The notes beneath the pieces were generated by a model. The model was given only the letters and a program-made list of their open reading frames with translations, was not told the origin of the DNA and made no database searches. 6,671 bases of DNA from SIG510 sp045540975 (GTDB lineage: Bacteria > Bacillota > Clostridia > Oscillospirales > JAAYXM01), in NCBI GenBank assembly GCA_045540975.1, contig JAZQIE010000037.1, positions 1-6,671 of the forward strand, written 5' to 3'. Made by a program: the position numbers and the translations under genes. This document shows, piece by piece, positions 1 to 6,466 of this stretch (position 1 is its first letter; every line of letters starts with the position of its first letter).

Positions 1-194
1 TTTCCGGTATGATGCCCGTCGACCACAAAAACCTCGGTTGCACCGCCGTCAAGCGCGCCTTCCACCGCGGCATAGAGGTCTGCCATCAAACGCCCGACCG
101 CATACTGATAATCGGGACCCGGCTCACTGCAAATATGATTCGGATGATTGACGCCGCTGACGCCTTCCAGATCCGTCATAATAATAACCTTCAT
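1..194 (-). CDS. M55 family D-aminopeptidase (DppA-like), N-terminal part, cut by the window edge
   Basis: Only the first 64 codons plus two bases are visible; the frame is open to the window edge. The protein begins MKVIIMTDLEGVSGV, which matches the start of M55 peptidases such as Bacillus subtilis DppA, a zinc-dependent D-aminopeptidase cleaving peptides with N-terminal D-amino acids (for example D-Ala-D-Ala). Asp8 and Glu10 fall at the positions of two known DppA zinc ligands, and the segment VFVVDGHHTG (residues 55-64) corresponds to the family's NDSH segment, giving His61 as the likely third ligand. The remaining expected ligands (a further His and a Glu) lie outside the window. The ATG at 194 is preceded by a modest Shine-Dalgarno, GAAAGGG at 204-210, with 9 nt spacing. 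The gene is 73 nt downstream of dnaE in the same direction and appears to have its own promoter. No signal peptide is visible, so a cytoplasmic enzyme is expected. Family assignment is fairly sure; the exact substrate is not. Confidence 0.85.
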   Translation of the reverse strand, partial: MKVIIMTDLEGVSGVNHPNHICSEPGPDYQYAVGRLMADLYAAVEGALDGGATEVFVVDGHHTG

Positions 195-224
195 GGTAAA
201 CAACCCTTTCAGACAAAATAACCT

Positions 225-259
225 ATTATAGAGTATACACGCAAAATCAAAAAAGTAAA
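225..259 (-). promoter_or_regulatory. Putative sigma-A promoter for the M55 peptidase gene
   Basis: Read on the minus strand, a perfect TATAAT lies at 225-230, about 30 nt before the ATG. A second -10-like hexamer, TATACT, lies at 232-237. TATACT has a reasonable -35 partner, TTTACT at 254-259, with a 16-nt spacer. TATAAT has only weaker partners: TTGATT at 245-250 with a short 14-nt spacer, or TTTTGA with 16 nt. The region is strongly AT-rich compared with the flanking genes. The leader would be only about 20 nt, with no room for a riboswitch. Which -10 is used cannot be decided by eye. Confidence 0.5.
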
Positions 260-274
260 GAAAAATTTTACTTT
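252..274 (-). terminator. Weak AT-rich stem-loop at the dnaE stop codon, possible inefficient terminator
   Basis: On the minus strand AAAGTAAA (267-274) pairs perfectly with TTTACTTT (252-259) across a 7-nt loop and is followed by further T residues. The upstream arm contains the dnaE TAA stop. The stem is 8 bp with a single G-C pair, so it is much weaker than a normal intrinsic terminator. Partial read-through from dnaE into the M55 gene is likely. It may be a chance inverted repeat in AT-rich DNA. Confidence 0.25.
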
Positions 275-3200
275 AAAACCGCATTTTCCTCGCCTAAAAT
301 CGCGGTGATGCGATACAGTAAACGTGCATCCGCTTCCACACATCCTTTGAGACGTTTCCCACTGTCTGCAAAGTATAGAATCACGGTGCGCTCACCCGGA
401 AATGCACCGAGCAAATCGCGTATGACCGTATACTTCGGGTCGTCCTCACTCGCAAAGCGCAAGTAGAGTTTTTCTCCGCTCTCACGCTTCGGTGCGACCG
501 TTTCGGTTATGGTGAGTTCTTCCGCGGAATCGCAAATAATCTGCGGTGCGCCCTCGTCACGGATACTCATTCTTCCGCGCACGACCAAAAGCGCATCCTC
601 GTGCATGAGATTGCGGTACTCGGAAAACACCTTCGGGAATACGATAATCTCCGCGGTGCCCGAAATGTCTTCCAAGGTCAGATATGCCATCATCTGGCTG
701 TTTTTGGTGGTTTTGGTTTTCACTTCGCTCACCGCACCCGCAATGAGTACCACCTGCCCGTCTTTAAAACGGGATTCATCCTCCGCGGTTATCTGCGAGA
801 TTTGTATGATTGCGCGGCGTTTGAGTTCTTCGGTATATGCTTCCATCGGATGTCCCGAGAGATACAGCCCTGCGGTTTCACGTTCAAGCGAGAGCAAGGT
901 CTTCTTGTCAAATTCCGGAATATCGGGAAGCGCAACTGTCTTAAAGGTTTCGGTTTCTTCCCCACCCAAGGAGAACAAATCCATCTGCCCTGCCACATTT
1001 TTACTGCGGTTTTGCGAGATGTCGTCCAGAATATTCTCATACACTTGCAGGTGTTGACTGCGTGTACCGAATTTGTCAAACGCGCCGCATTTGATGAGAT
1101 TTTCCACCGCACGGCGGTTGAGTTCGCGCTCACTCATGCGCTCGCAGAAATCCTGCAGAGAGGTGAACGGTCCGTTTTGTTCGCGCTCACTCACCACGAT
1201 TTTGACCATACCGCGACCGATATTTTTGATTGCCGCAAGACCAAAGCGGATTGCATCTCCGCTGACGGTGAAATCGTCGAAGGATTCGTTGATGTCGGGC
1301 GGAAGCAGAGAAACTCCCATTTCACGGCACAGCGCGATATATTCGGTAATTTTGGAGCTGTTGTCGAGCACCGAGGTTAAAAGTGCCGCCATGTACTCAC
1401 GCGGATAGTGGTGCTTCATATACGCGGTTTGGTAAGATACCATCGCATATGCCGCGGCATGGGCTTTGTTGAACGCATAATTTGCAAACGCGACAATTTC
1501 ATCGAAAATCTCGTTTGCAATCTGTTCCGAGATTCCGTTTGCGACCGCGCCCGCAATTCCGTCTTCCGTGTTTCCGTGGATGAAATTCTCCCGCTCGCGC
1601 AGAATCTCTTTCTCCTTCTTCTTGGAAATCGCGCGGCGGACCATATCCGCGCGTCCGAGCGAATAGCCCGCGATTTTGCGGAAGATGTCCATGACCTGCT
1701 CCTGATAGACAATGCAGCCGTAGGTGACCTCCAGAATCTCTTTGAGCAGCGGATGTTTATAGGTAATCTTTTCGGGATGGAATTTGCAATCGATATACCG
1801 CGGAATCGAGTCCATCGGACCCGGGCGGAAGAGTGCCACGATTGCGGTAATCTCTTCAATCGAATGCGGCTTCATGCCCATAACCACGTTGGTCATACCG
1901 CCGCTTTCCAGCTGGAATACACCTGCGGTTTTGCCTTGCGCCAGCATGGAAAAAGTACCCGCATCGTGATCGTCGATGTCATCCAGAGAGAAGGACGGGT
2001 CTTTTTTTCGAATCATTGCTTCCGCATCACGCAAGACGGTCAGGTTGCGCAGACCCAAAAAGTCCATCTTCAACAGACCCAAACGCTCCAATGTGGTCAT
2101 CGGGAATTGGGTCACAATGGATTCATCGTTTTTGGAAAGCGGAACGTAACTGTCCACAGGGTTTTTGGTGATGACCACGCCTGCCGCGTGGGTAGAAGCA
2201 TGGCGCGGCATTCCTTCCAGCGCTTTCGCGGTATCAATCAGGCGGCGGATTCGCGCATCGTTATCGTACATTTCCTTTAAGGGTTGGGAAACCGTGAGCG
2301 CTTTTTCAATGGTCATTTTCAGTTCGAACGGGATTTGCTTTGCGACCGCATCCACTTCCCCGTACGGGATATTGAGCACGCGGCCCACATCACGCACCGC
2401 GCCGCGCGCCGCCATGGTACCGAAGGTGACGATTTGCGCCACATGGTCCGCGCCGTACTTGTCCACAACATAGTCAATGACTTCCTGACGGCGGACATAG
2501 CAGAAGTCGATATCGATATCCGGCATGCTGACACGTTCGGGGTTTAAGAAACGCTCGAAATACAGATTGTATTTCATCGGGTCAATGCTGGTGATGTTGA
2601 GGCAATAGGAAACCAGACTTCCTGCCGCACTGCCGCGCCCGGGTCCGACCGGGATTCCGCTTTCTTTGGCAAAGCGAATGAAGTCCCAAACGATGATGAA
2701 GTAATCCACATACCCCATCTGCTCGATCATATTCATTTCATAGGTAAGACGTGCGCGGTATTCCTCGGGCGGATTCGGGAATCGTTCCGCAAAGCCGCGG
2801 TTTACCAAATAGCGGAAGTACTCTACAGACGAGGCAAATTCACTCGGCACATCGTAATGCGGCAAGTGATATTTCCCGAAGGTGAAATCCATTTGGCACG
2901 CCTCCGCGATTTTTACCGTGTTTTCAATCGCTTCCGGATGCTTCGGGAACAGCTCGCGCATTTCGTCTTCGCTTTTGAGATAGAATTCCTCGGTCGCAAA
3001 TTTCATGCGGTCGGGGTCGTTTAAGGTTTTATTCATCTGCACACACATGAGGACGTCCTGCACATAGGCGTCCGAACGGGTGAGATAGTGCGCATCATTG
3101 GTGGCAACCAGCGGCAACGAAAGTTCTTCCGCAAGGCGGTAGAGCCCCTGATTGACTGCGCGTTGCTCGGGGATTCCGTGGTCTTGGATTTCAAGATAGA

Positions 3201-3711
3201 AGTTCCCCTCGCCGTAGATTTCGGAAAGGGTCTCGGCATATTCCTTCGCGCCGTGATAGTCCCCACGCTCCAAGTAACGCGGGATCGCGCCCGCAAGGCA
3301 GGCAGAGAGACAAATAAGACCTTCCGAATGCTCGCGCAGGAGGTCCAAATCCACGCGCGGACGGTTATAGAATCCCTCGGTATATCCCAAGCTGACCATA
3401 CGAATGAGGTTTTGATAGCCGATTTCGTTTTTGCACAGCAAAACAAGATGGGCGGCTTCCGAATCCGGCCCATGCACCTTATCAAATCGGGTGCGGGGCG
3501 CGACATACACCTCACAGCCGATGATGGGATGAATCCCTTCACGTTTGGCTTCCTCGTAGAAGTCAATGACTCCGTACATCACGCCGTGGTCTGTGATGGC
3601 AACCGCGGTTTGCCCGAGTTCCTTCGCGCGCGCAATCAGACCCTTGATTCTGCAAGCGCCGTCCAACAAACTGTATTCACTATGTACATGTAAATGGACA
3701 AATCCGCTCAT
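268..3711 (-). CDS. dnaE: DNA polymerase III subunit alpha (DnaE)
   Basis: This 1147-residue protein is the replicative polymerase catalytic subunit, close in length to E. coli alpha (1160). The N-terminal PHP domain (about 1-275) opens with HLHVHSEYSLLDG and keeps all the usual metal-ligand positions: H8, H10, D17, H42, E67, H88, C138, D206, H208. The polymerase core (about 280-810) has VGPGRGSAAGS (355-365), the catalytic aspartates in PDIDIDF (D400, D402), the third in KMDFLGL (D550), and YAFNKAHAAAYA (746-757). A helix-hairpin-helix region (about 820-880) follows, then the clamp-binding pentapeptide QMDLF (909-913), an OB fold (about 986-1065) and a C-terminal tail. There is no inserted DEDD exonuclease, so this is DnaE and not PolC. 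The ATG overlaps the whiA stop (ATGA), and AAGGAG at 3720-3725 gives an 8-nt spacing, which supports this start and translational coupling. In Firmicutes a DnaE often works beside PolC; whether this one is the main or the accessory polymerase cannot be told here. Confidence 0.98.
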   Translation of the reverse strand: MSGFVHLHVHSEYSLLDGACRIKGLIARAKELGQTAVAITDHGVMYGVIDFYEEAKREGIHPIIGCEVYVAPRTRFDKVHGPDSEAAHLVLLCKNEIGYQNLIRMVSLGYTEGFYNRPRVDLDLLREHSEGLICLSACLAGAIPRYLERGDYHGAKEYAETLSEIYGEGNFYLEIQDHGIPEQRAVNQGLYRLAEELSLPLVATNDAHYLTRSDAYVQDVLMCVQMNKTLNDPDRMKFATEEFYLKSEDEMRELFPKHPEAIENTVKIAEACQMDFTFGKYHLPHYDVPSEFASSVEYFRYLVNRGFAERFPNPPEEYRARLTYEMNMIEQMGYVDYFIIVWDFIRFAKESGIPVGPGRGSAAGSLVSYCLNITSIDPMKYNLYFERFLNPERVSMPDIDIDFCYVRRQEVIDYVVDKYGADHVAQIVTFGTMAARGAVRDVGRVLNIPYGEVDAVAKQIPFELKMTIEKALTVSQPLKEMYDNDARIRRLIDTAKALEGMPRHASTHAAGVVITKNPVDSYVPLSKNDESIVTQFPMTTLERLGLLKMDFLGLRNLTVLRDAEAMIRKKDPSFSLDDIDDHDAGTFSMLAQGKTAGVFQLESGGMTNVVMGMKPHSIEEITAIVALFRPGPMDSIPRYIDCKFHPEKITYKHPLLKEILEVTYGCIVYQEQVMDIFRKIAGYSLGRADMVRRAISKKKEKEILRERENFIHGNTEDGIAGAVANGISEQIANEIFDEIVAFANYAFNKAHAAAYAMVSYQTAYMKHHYPREYMAALLTSVLDNSSKITEYIALCREMGVSLLPPDINESFDDFTVSGDAIRFGLAAIKNIGRGMVKIVVSEREQNGPFTSLQDFCERMSERELNRRAVENLIKCGAFDKFGTRSQHLQVYENILDDISQNRSKNVAGQMDLFSLGGEETETFKTVALPDIPEFDKKTLLSLERETAGLYLSGHPMEAYTEELKRRAIIQISQITAEDESRFKDGQVVLIAGAVSEVKTKTTKNSQMMAYLTLEDISGTAEIIVFPKVFSEYRNLMHEDALLVVRGRMSIRDEGAPQIICDSAEELTITETVAPKRESGEKLYLRFASEDDPKYTVIRDLLGAFPGERTVILYFADSGKRLKGCVEADARLLYRITAILGEENAVLK

Positions 3712-4619
3712 TCCTTGCTCTCCTTTTCCGCCTTTTTCTTCTCCGCAAGTTCCATGAGTTTACGGAAGCGGTGATTGAGTCCCGATTTGGTGACATCTCC
3801 CAAAATCTCACAAAGCTCCGCCATGGTTTTTTCCGGATTCTCAATCCGAACACGCGCGGCATCCCGAAGTTTCTCGGGCAGAGAATCCAAATCCAGCGTT
3901 AAAAACGCCTTTACTTGGCGCGCCGCGGTATCCAGCATTTTTTCGTAGTTTGCATTTTCGAAATTTCCGCGGCGGTTGATGTCGTTTTTCAGTTCTTTGT
4001 ACATTTTGGTTTCCATGACGTGCATCGCGGCAATCGGCGCACCGATGAGGGTCAGCACATCCTCCACCATACTGCATTCCTTAAAATAGATGACAAAGTT
4101 GCCTTTTCGCTCGGTACATTTTGCGCGCAGTCCCAATTCGGGGAGCATCGCAAGAACCTCACGGCTGAGGCGATAATGCGAGGTGGTGACCTCTAAATGA
4201 TAGGTTGTCTGCGGGTCGGAAACCGAACCCGATGCCAAAAACACACCGCGCAAAAATGCGGAACGGGTGCGGTCATCCTCGACCAGCGCTGCATTTAAGC
4301 GAATCACATTGGTGCTTCCGAGTTCAAAGCCGAATGCATCAAACAGAACACCGAGTTTTTCCTGCGACTGTACAATCAGACTGTACTTTTTCAGCGAGTC
4401 GGTCGGGATGATTTTCTTATCAAAATCAAATCCAAAGAGGAGCTTCATCAACCGCGAAATACGGCCGACAAACTCATGATTTCCCGTGACGATACGGAGC
4501 GCACGCGCATCAAATGACTGCGCAAACAACACAATGCCGCACAGTTCCGCGAGCGCGCAACGTTCGTGCTCGATGGGGACTTTACATAATTCGGTTTTCA
4601 CCTGTGCGGTAAATGTCAT
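3708..4619 (-). CDS. whiA: DNA-binding protein WhiA
   Basis: WhiA proteins are about 300-330 residues with an N-terminal LAGLIDADG-type fold and a C-terminal helix-turn-helix. They are sporulation transcription factors in Streptomyces and affect chromosome segregation and cell division in Bacillus subtilis. This 303-residue protein shows AFLRGVFLASGSVSDP (121-136), the family's LAGLIDADG-like segment without a nuclease active site, followed by YHLEV. It also has the conserved linker region NRRGNFENANYEK (216-228) and the C-terminal HTH (about 247-293) with LPEKLRDAARVR, LCEILGDVTKSGLNHR and RKLMELAE. It ends in a short Lys/Glu-rich tail whose codons also form the dnaE Shine-Dalgarno. GGAGGAG at 4624-4630, overlapping the yvcK stop, precedes the ATG at 4619 by 4 nt. 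The start is 1 nt after the yvcK stop, and the stop overlaps the dnaE start by 4 nt. Cytoplasmic/nucleoid protein; family identification is secure, but target genes in this organism are unknown. Confidence 0.97.
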   Translation of the reverse strand: MTFTAQVKTELCKVPIEHERCALAELCGIVLFAQSFDARALRIVTGNHEFVGRISRLMKLLFGFDFDKKIIPTDSLKKYSLIVQSQEKLGVLFDAFGFELGSTNVIRLNAALVEDDRTRSAFLRGVFLASGSVSDPQTTYHLEVTTSHYRLSREVLAMLPELGLRAKCTERKGNFVIYFKECSMVEDVLTLIGAPIAAMHVMETKMYKELKNDINRRGNFENANYEKMLDTAARQVKAFLTLDLDSLPEKLRDAARVRIENPEKTMAELCEILGDVTKSGLNHRFRKLMELAEKKKAEKESKE

Positions 4620-4620
4620 G

Positions 4621-5583
4621 TTACTCCTCCAACAGTTTCATCAGCGCACACGCCAGAAGATTCGGGTCATGACGCGCATAGCGCTTATCGTTTGATACAA
4701 GCGGTGCATAATGCAGTTTTACCCCTGCGGCTTCAAACCGCTCGGCATCCACTACCATTTCTTCCGCCGCTTCTTTTTCGTATCGTTCCAACAGTTCCGG
4801 CGCAATCGGGGTGTCATTCACCAGACAATGATCGAAGAGTTTACAGCCTGCATGGTCAAAGAGTGCCTGCACATGGTCAAATGCGGTATACCCCTCGGTT
4901 TCCCCTTCCTGGGTCATAATGTTGCTGACATAGACCTTCTTTGCATTGGAGCGTAAAACCGCATCCACAACCCCACTCACCAAAAGATTGGGGAGGACGC
5001 TGGTATATAAACTTCCCGGACCGAAGACCAAAAGGTCTGCACCCTCAATCGCGTTCAGGCTTTCCTCCAATGCAAGCGGATGCTCGGGAATCAAAAAGAC
5101 GCGCTTGATACGGCTTTTCTGCTCTTTTTTTGCTTCAAAAATCTTGGATTCCCCAAGGACACACACGCCGCTTTCAAATTCAGCCGCAAGGCGAATATCC
5201 TCGACCGTAACCGGGAGTACCCGTCCCGAAATCGCAAGGACCTGACTCATATAGCGGACCGCTTGATAAAACGAGCCTGTCACCTCGTTGAGCGCGGCGA
5301 GGAAGAGATTGCCAAAGCTCTGCCCTGCAAGACCGCCCTCCGAGAATCGGTAATTGAGTAAATCGCGCATCATAGGCTCTGCGTTGGAGAGCGCAATGAT
5401 ACAGTTTCGGATGTCACCGGGCGGGAGAATTCCCATTTCCTGACGAAGAATGCCCGAGCCGCCGCCGTCATCCGCAACCGTGACGATTGCGGTGATTTGG
5501 TCGGTATAATGCTTCAGTCCTCGCAGCATGGTGGAAAGACCTGTCCCTCCGCCGATTACCACGATTCGACCGTTTCGATTCAT
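4621..5583 (-). CDS. yvcK: YvcK/CofD-family UDP-GlcNAc-binding regulator (gluconeogenesis factor)
   Basis: At 320 residues this matches Bacillus subtilis YvcK (317). The Rossmann-like nucleotide-binding start IVVIGGGTGLSTMLRGLK (residues 7-24) is followed by VADDGGGSGILR (36-47), PPGDIRN (54-60), GQSFGNLF (87-94), FGPGSLYTSVLPNLL (187-201) and TQEGETEGY (224-232), all in family order. YvcK proteins share the fold of the 2-phospho-lactate transferase CofD but are not known to do that reaction. In Firmicutes and mycobacteria they bind UDP-sugars such as UDP-GlcNAc and are needed for growth and normal shape on gluconeogenic carbon sources. AGGAGG at 5589-5594, overlapping the rapZ stop, is 5 nt from the ATG and fixes the start. 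It lies between rapZ and whiA, with gaps of 9 and 1 nt. A basic patch around residues 152-161 (KKEQKSRIKR) is visible. No membrane segment is seen, so a cytoplasmic protein is expected. Confidence 0.96.
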   Translation of the reverse strand: MNRNGRIVVIGGGTGLSTMLRGLKHYTDQITAIVTVADDGGGSGILRQEMGILPPGDIRNCIIALSNAEPMMRDLLNYRFSEGGLAGQSFGNLFLAALNEVTGSFYQAVRYMSQVLAISGRVLPVTVEDIRLAAEFESGVCVLGESKIFEAKKEQKSRIKRVFLIPEHPLALEESLNAIEGADLLVFGPGSLYTSVLPNLLVSGVVDAVLRSNAKKVYVSNIMTQEGETEGYTAFDHVQALFDHAGCKLFDHCLVNDTPIAPELLERYEKEAAEEMVVDAERFEAAGVKLHYAPLVSNDKRYARHDPNLLACALMKLLEE

Positions 5584-5592
5584 GATTGCCTC

Positions 5593-6456
5593 CTATTCGC
5601 GTCCGATATCACGATGAAGCGTGTTACTTTTATAGCCTTTTTCGTTGATGTGGCGGCACAGTTCTTCACTGAGCACCACCGAGCGGTGCTTCCCACCCGT
5701 ACAGCCGATTCCGACCACCAATGTGGTTTTTCCTTCTTCGATATACTGCGGAATGAGATAATCCATCATCGAATACAGATGCCCCAAAAACTCCTGTGTA
5801 TCCTCATTTTCCAGCACGTAATCCCGAACCGAAGCTTCAAGGCCGGTTTTCGGGCGAAGTTCGGGCAGATAAAACGGATTGGGAAGGAAGCGCACGTCGA
5901 ACATGACGTCCGCCTCGGGCGGTGCGCCGTATTTGAAACCGAAGGACATGACATTGATTGCCATGGAGCGGTCATGCTCTTCGCGGCGCACAAACAAATC
6001 CAGCAGATGCTGACGGAGTCCCGCGGTGCTCATACTGGTGGTATTGATGATATAATCCGCACGTGCGCGGACACCGGATAAAATCTCAATCTCCTGCTGA
6101 ATGGCACGGTTCATGCTCATGCCGTCCTTTTGCATGGGATGTTTGCGGCGGGTCTCACGCTGACGGCTGATAATGGTCTCGGCAGATGCCTCAAAGAACA
6201 GAATTTTATAGGTACAATCCAAATCGCTGAGTTCTTCCAGCGCGGAAAACAGACGGTTAAAATCCGCACCGCCGCGTGTGTCTACAACCAAAACCGCGCG
6301 CTCAAAACGTCCTTTTGCCGCAACACACATCTCCGCGAATTTCGGAATGAGTTCCGCGGGCATATTGTCGACACAATAGTAATCCAAATCCTCAAACACC
6401 GCGACAGCACGGCTTTTTCCTGCCCCCGACATACCGGATACGATTAAAAATTCCAT
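5593..6456 (-). CDS. rapZ: RNase adapter / nucleotide-binding protein RapZ (YvcJ)
   Basis: This 287-residue protein is full length for the family (E. coli RapZ 284, B. subtilis YvcJ about 295). The N-terminal P-loop domain has Walker A GMSGAGKS (8-15), FEDLDYYCVDNMP (21-33), VVDTRGG (57-63) and FFEASAETIISRQRETRRKHP (87-107). The C-terminal domain has SFGFKYGAPPEADVMFDVRF (171-190), LPNPFYLPELRPKTG (191-205) and GIGCTGGKHRSV (249-260). In E. coli, RapZ binds glucosamine-6-phosphate and steers RNase E to the GlmZ sRNA to tune GlmS. In Gram-positives, YvcJ binds and hydrolyses nucleotides, and its RNA role is less clear. The start at 6456 is chosen because AGGAGG (6461-6466) is 4 nt upstream. 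Another ATG at 6458-6460 directly abuts the Shine-Dalgarno and is out of frame. murB ends 8 nt upstream and yvcK begins 9 nt downstream. Confidence 0.97.
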   Translation of the reverse strand: MEFLIVSGMSGAGKSRAVAVFEDLDYYCVDNMPAELIPKFAEMCVAAKGRFERAVLVVDTRGGADFNRLFSALEELSDLDCTYKILFFEASAETIISRQRETRRKHPMQKDGMSMNRAIQQEIEILSGVRARADYIINTTSMSTAGLRQHLLDLFVRREEHDRSMAINVMSFGFKYGAPPEADVMFDVRFLPNPFYLPELRPKTGLEASVRDYVLENEDTQEFLGHLYSMMDYLIPQYIEEGKTTLVVGIGCTGGKHRSVVLSEELCRHINEKGYKSNTLHRDIGRE

Positions 6457-6460
6457 ACAT

Positions 6461-6466
6461 CCTCCT
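6461..6466 (-). promoter_or_regulatory. Shine-Dalgarno of rapZ, overlapping the murB stop
   Basis: The minus strand reads TAGGAGGATGTATGG. The murB stop TAG (6465-6467) runs into AGGAGG, and two ATGs follow. The first (6458-6460) has zero spacing and is in another frame; the second (6454-6456) opens the rapZ frame with 4 nt spacing. The site therefore decides the start and implies coupling of rapZ translation to murB termination. Confidence 0.8.

Noticed and set aside
2002..2008. A7 run in dnaE (codons for Arg-Lys-Lys-Asp), considered as a programmed -1 frameshift site
   Set aside because: A -1 shift would end within about ten codons, no strong stem-loop follows (only a roughly 5-bp pairing across a long loop), and no known DnaE uses such a site. 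A similar A7 run in yvcK (5125-5131) shows such runs are ordinary here.
601..2280. Long plus-strand open frames (601-1380 and 1408-2280, up to 290 codons) antisense to dnaE
   Set aside because: They lie wholly opposite conserved dnaE domains, have no clear ribosome-binding site, and their translations look like low-quality shadow peptides rich in His, Arg and Cys. GC-rich codon use in dnaE keeps the opposite frames open.
3088..3693. Plus-strand open frame antisense to the DnaE PHP domain
   Set aside because: It is the complement of the conserved PHP motifs and has no recognisable family features of its own.
268..3711. PolC-type alpha subunit
   Set aside because: The PHP domain is at the very N-terminus and is not interrupted by a DEDD exonuclease, the length is 1147 and not about 1400, and the domain order is that of DnaE.
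4212..4259. LAGLIDADG-like segment in whiA, considered as a homing endonuclease
   Set aside because: The whole protein matches WhiA, including the C-terminal HTH. WhiA shares the fold but lacks nuclease catalytic residues, and no intron or intein is present.
6458..6460. First ATG after the murB stop as the rapZ start
   Set aside because: It directly abuts the Shine-Dalgarno with no spacing and is out of frame with the P-loop protein.
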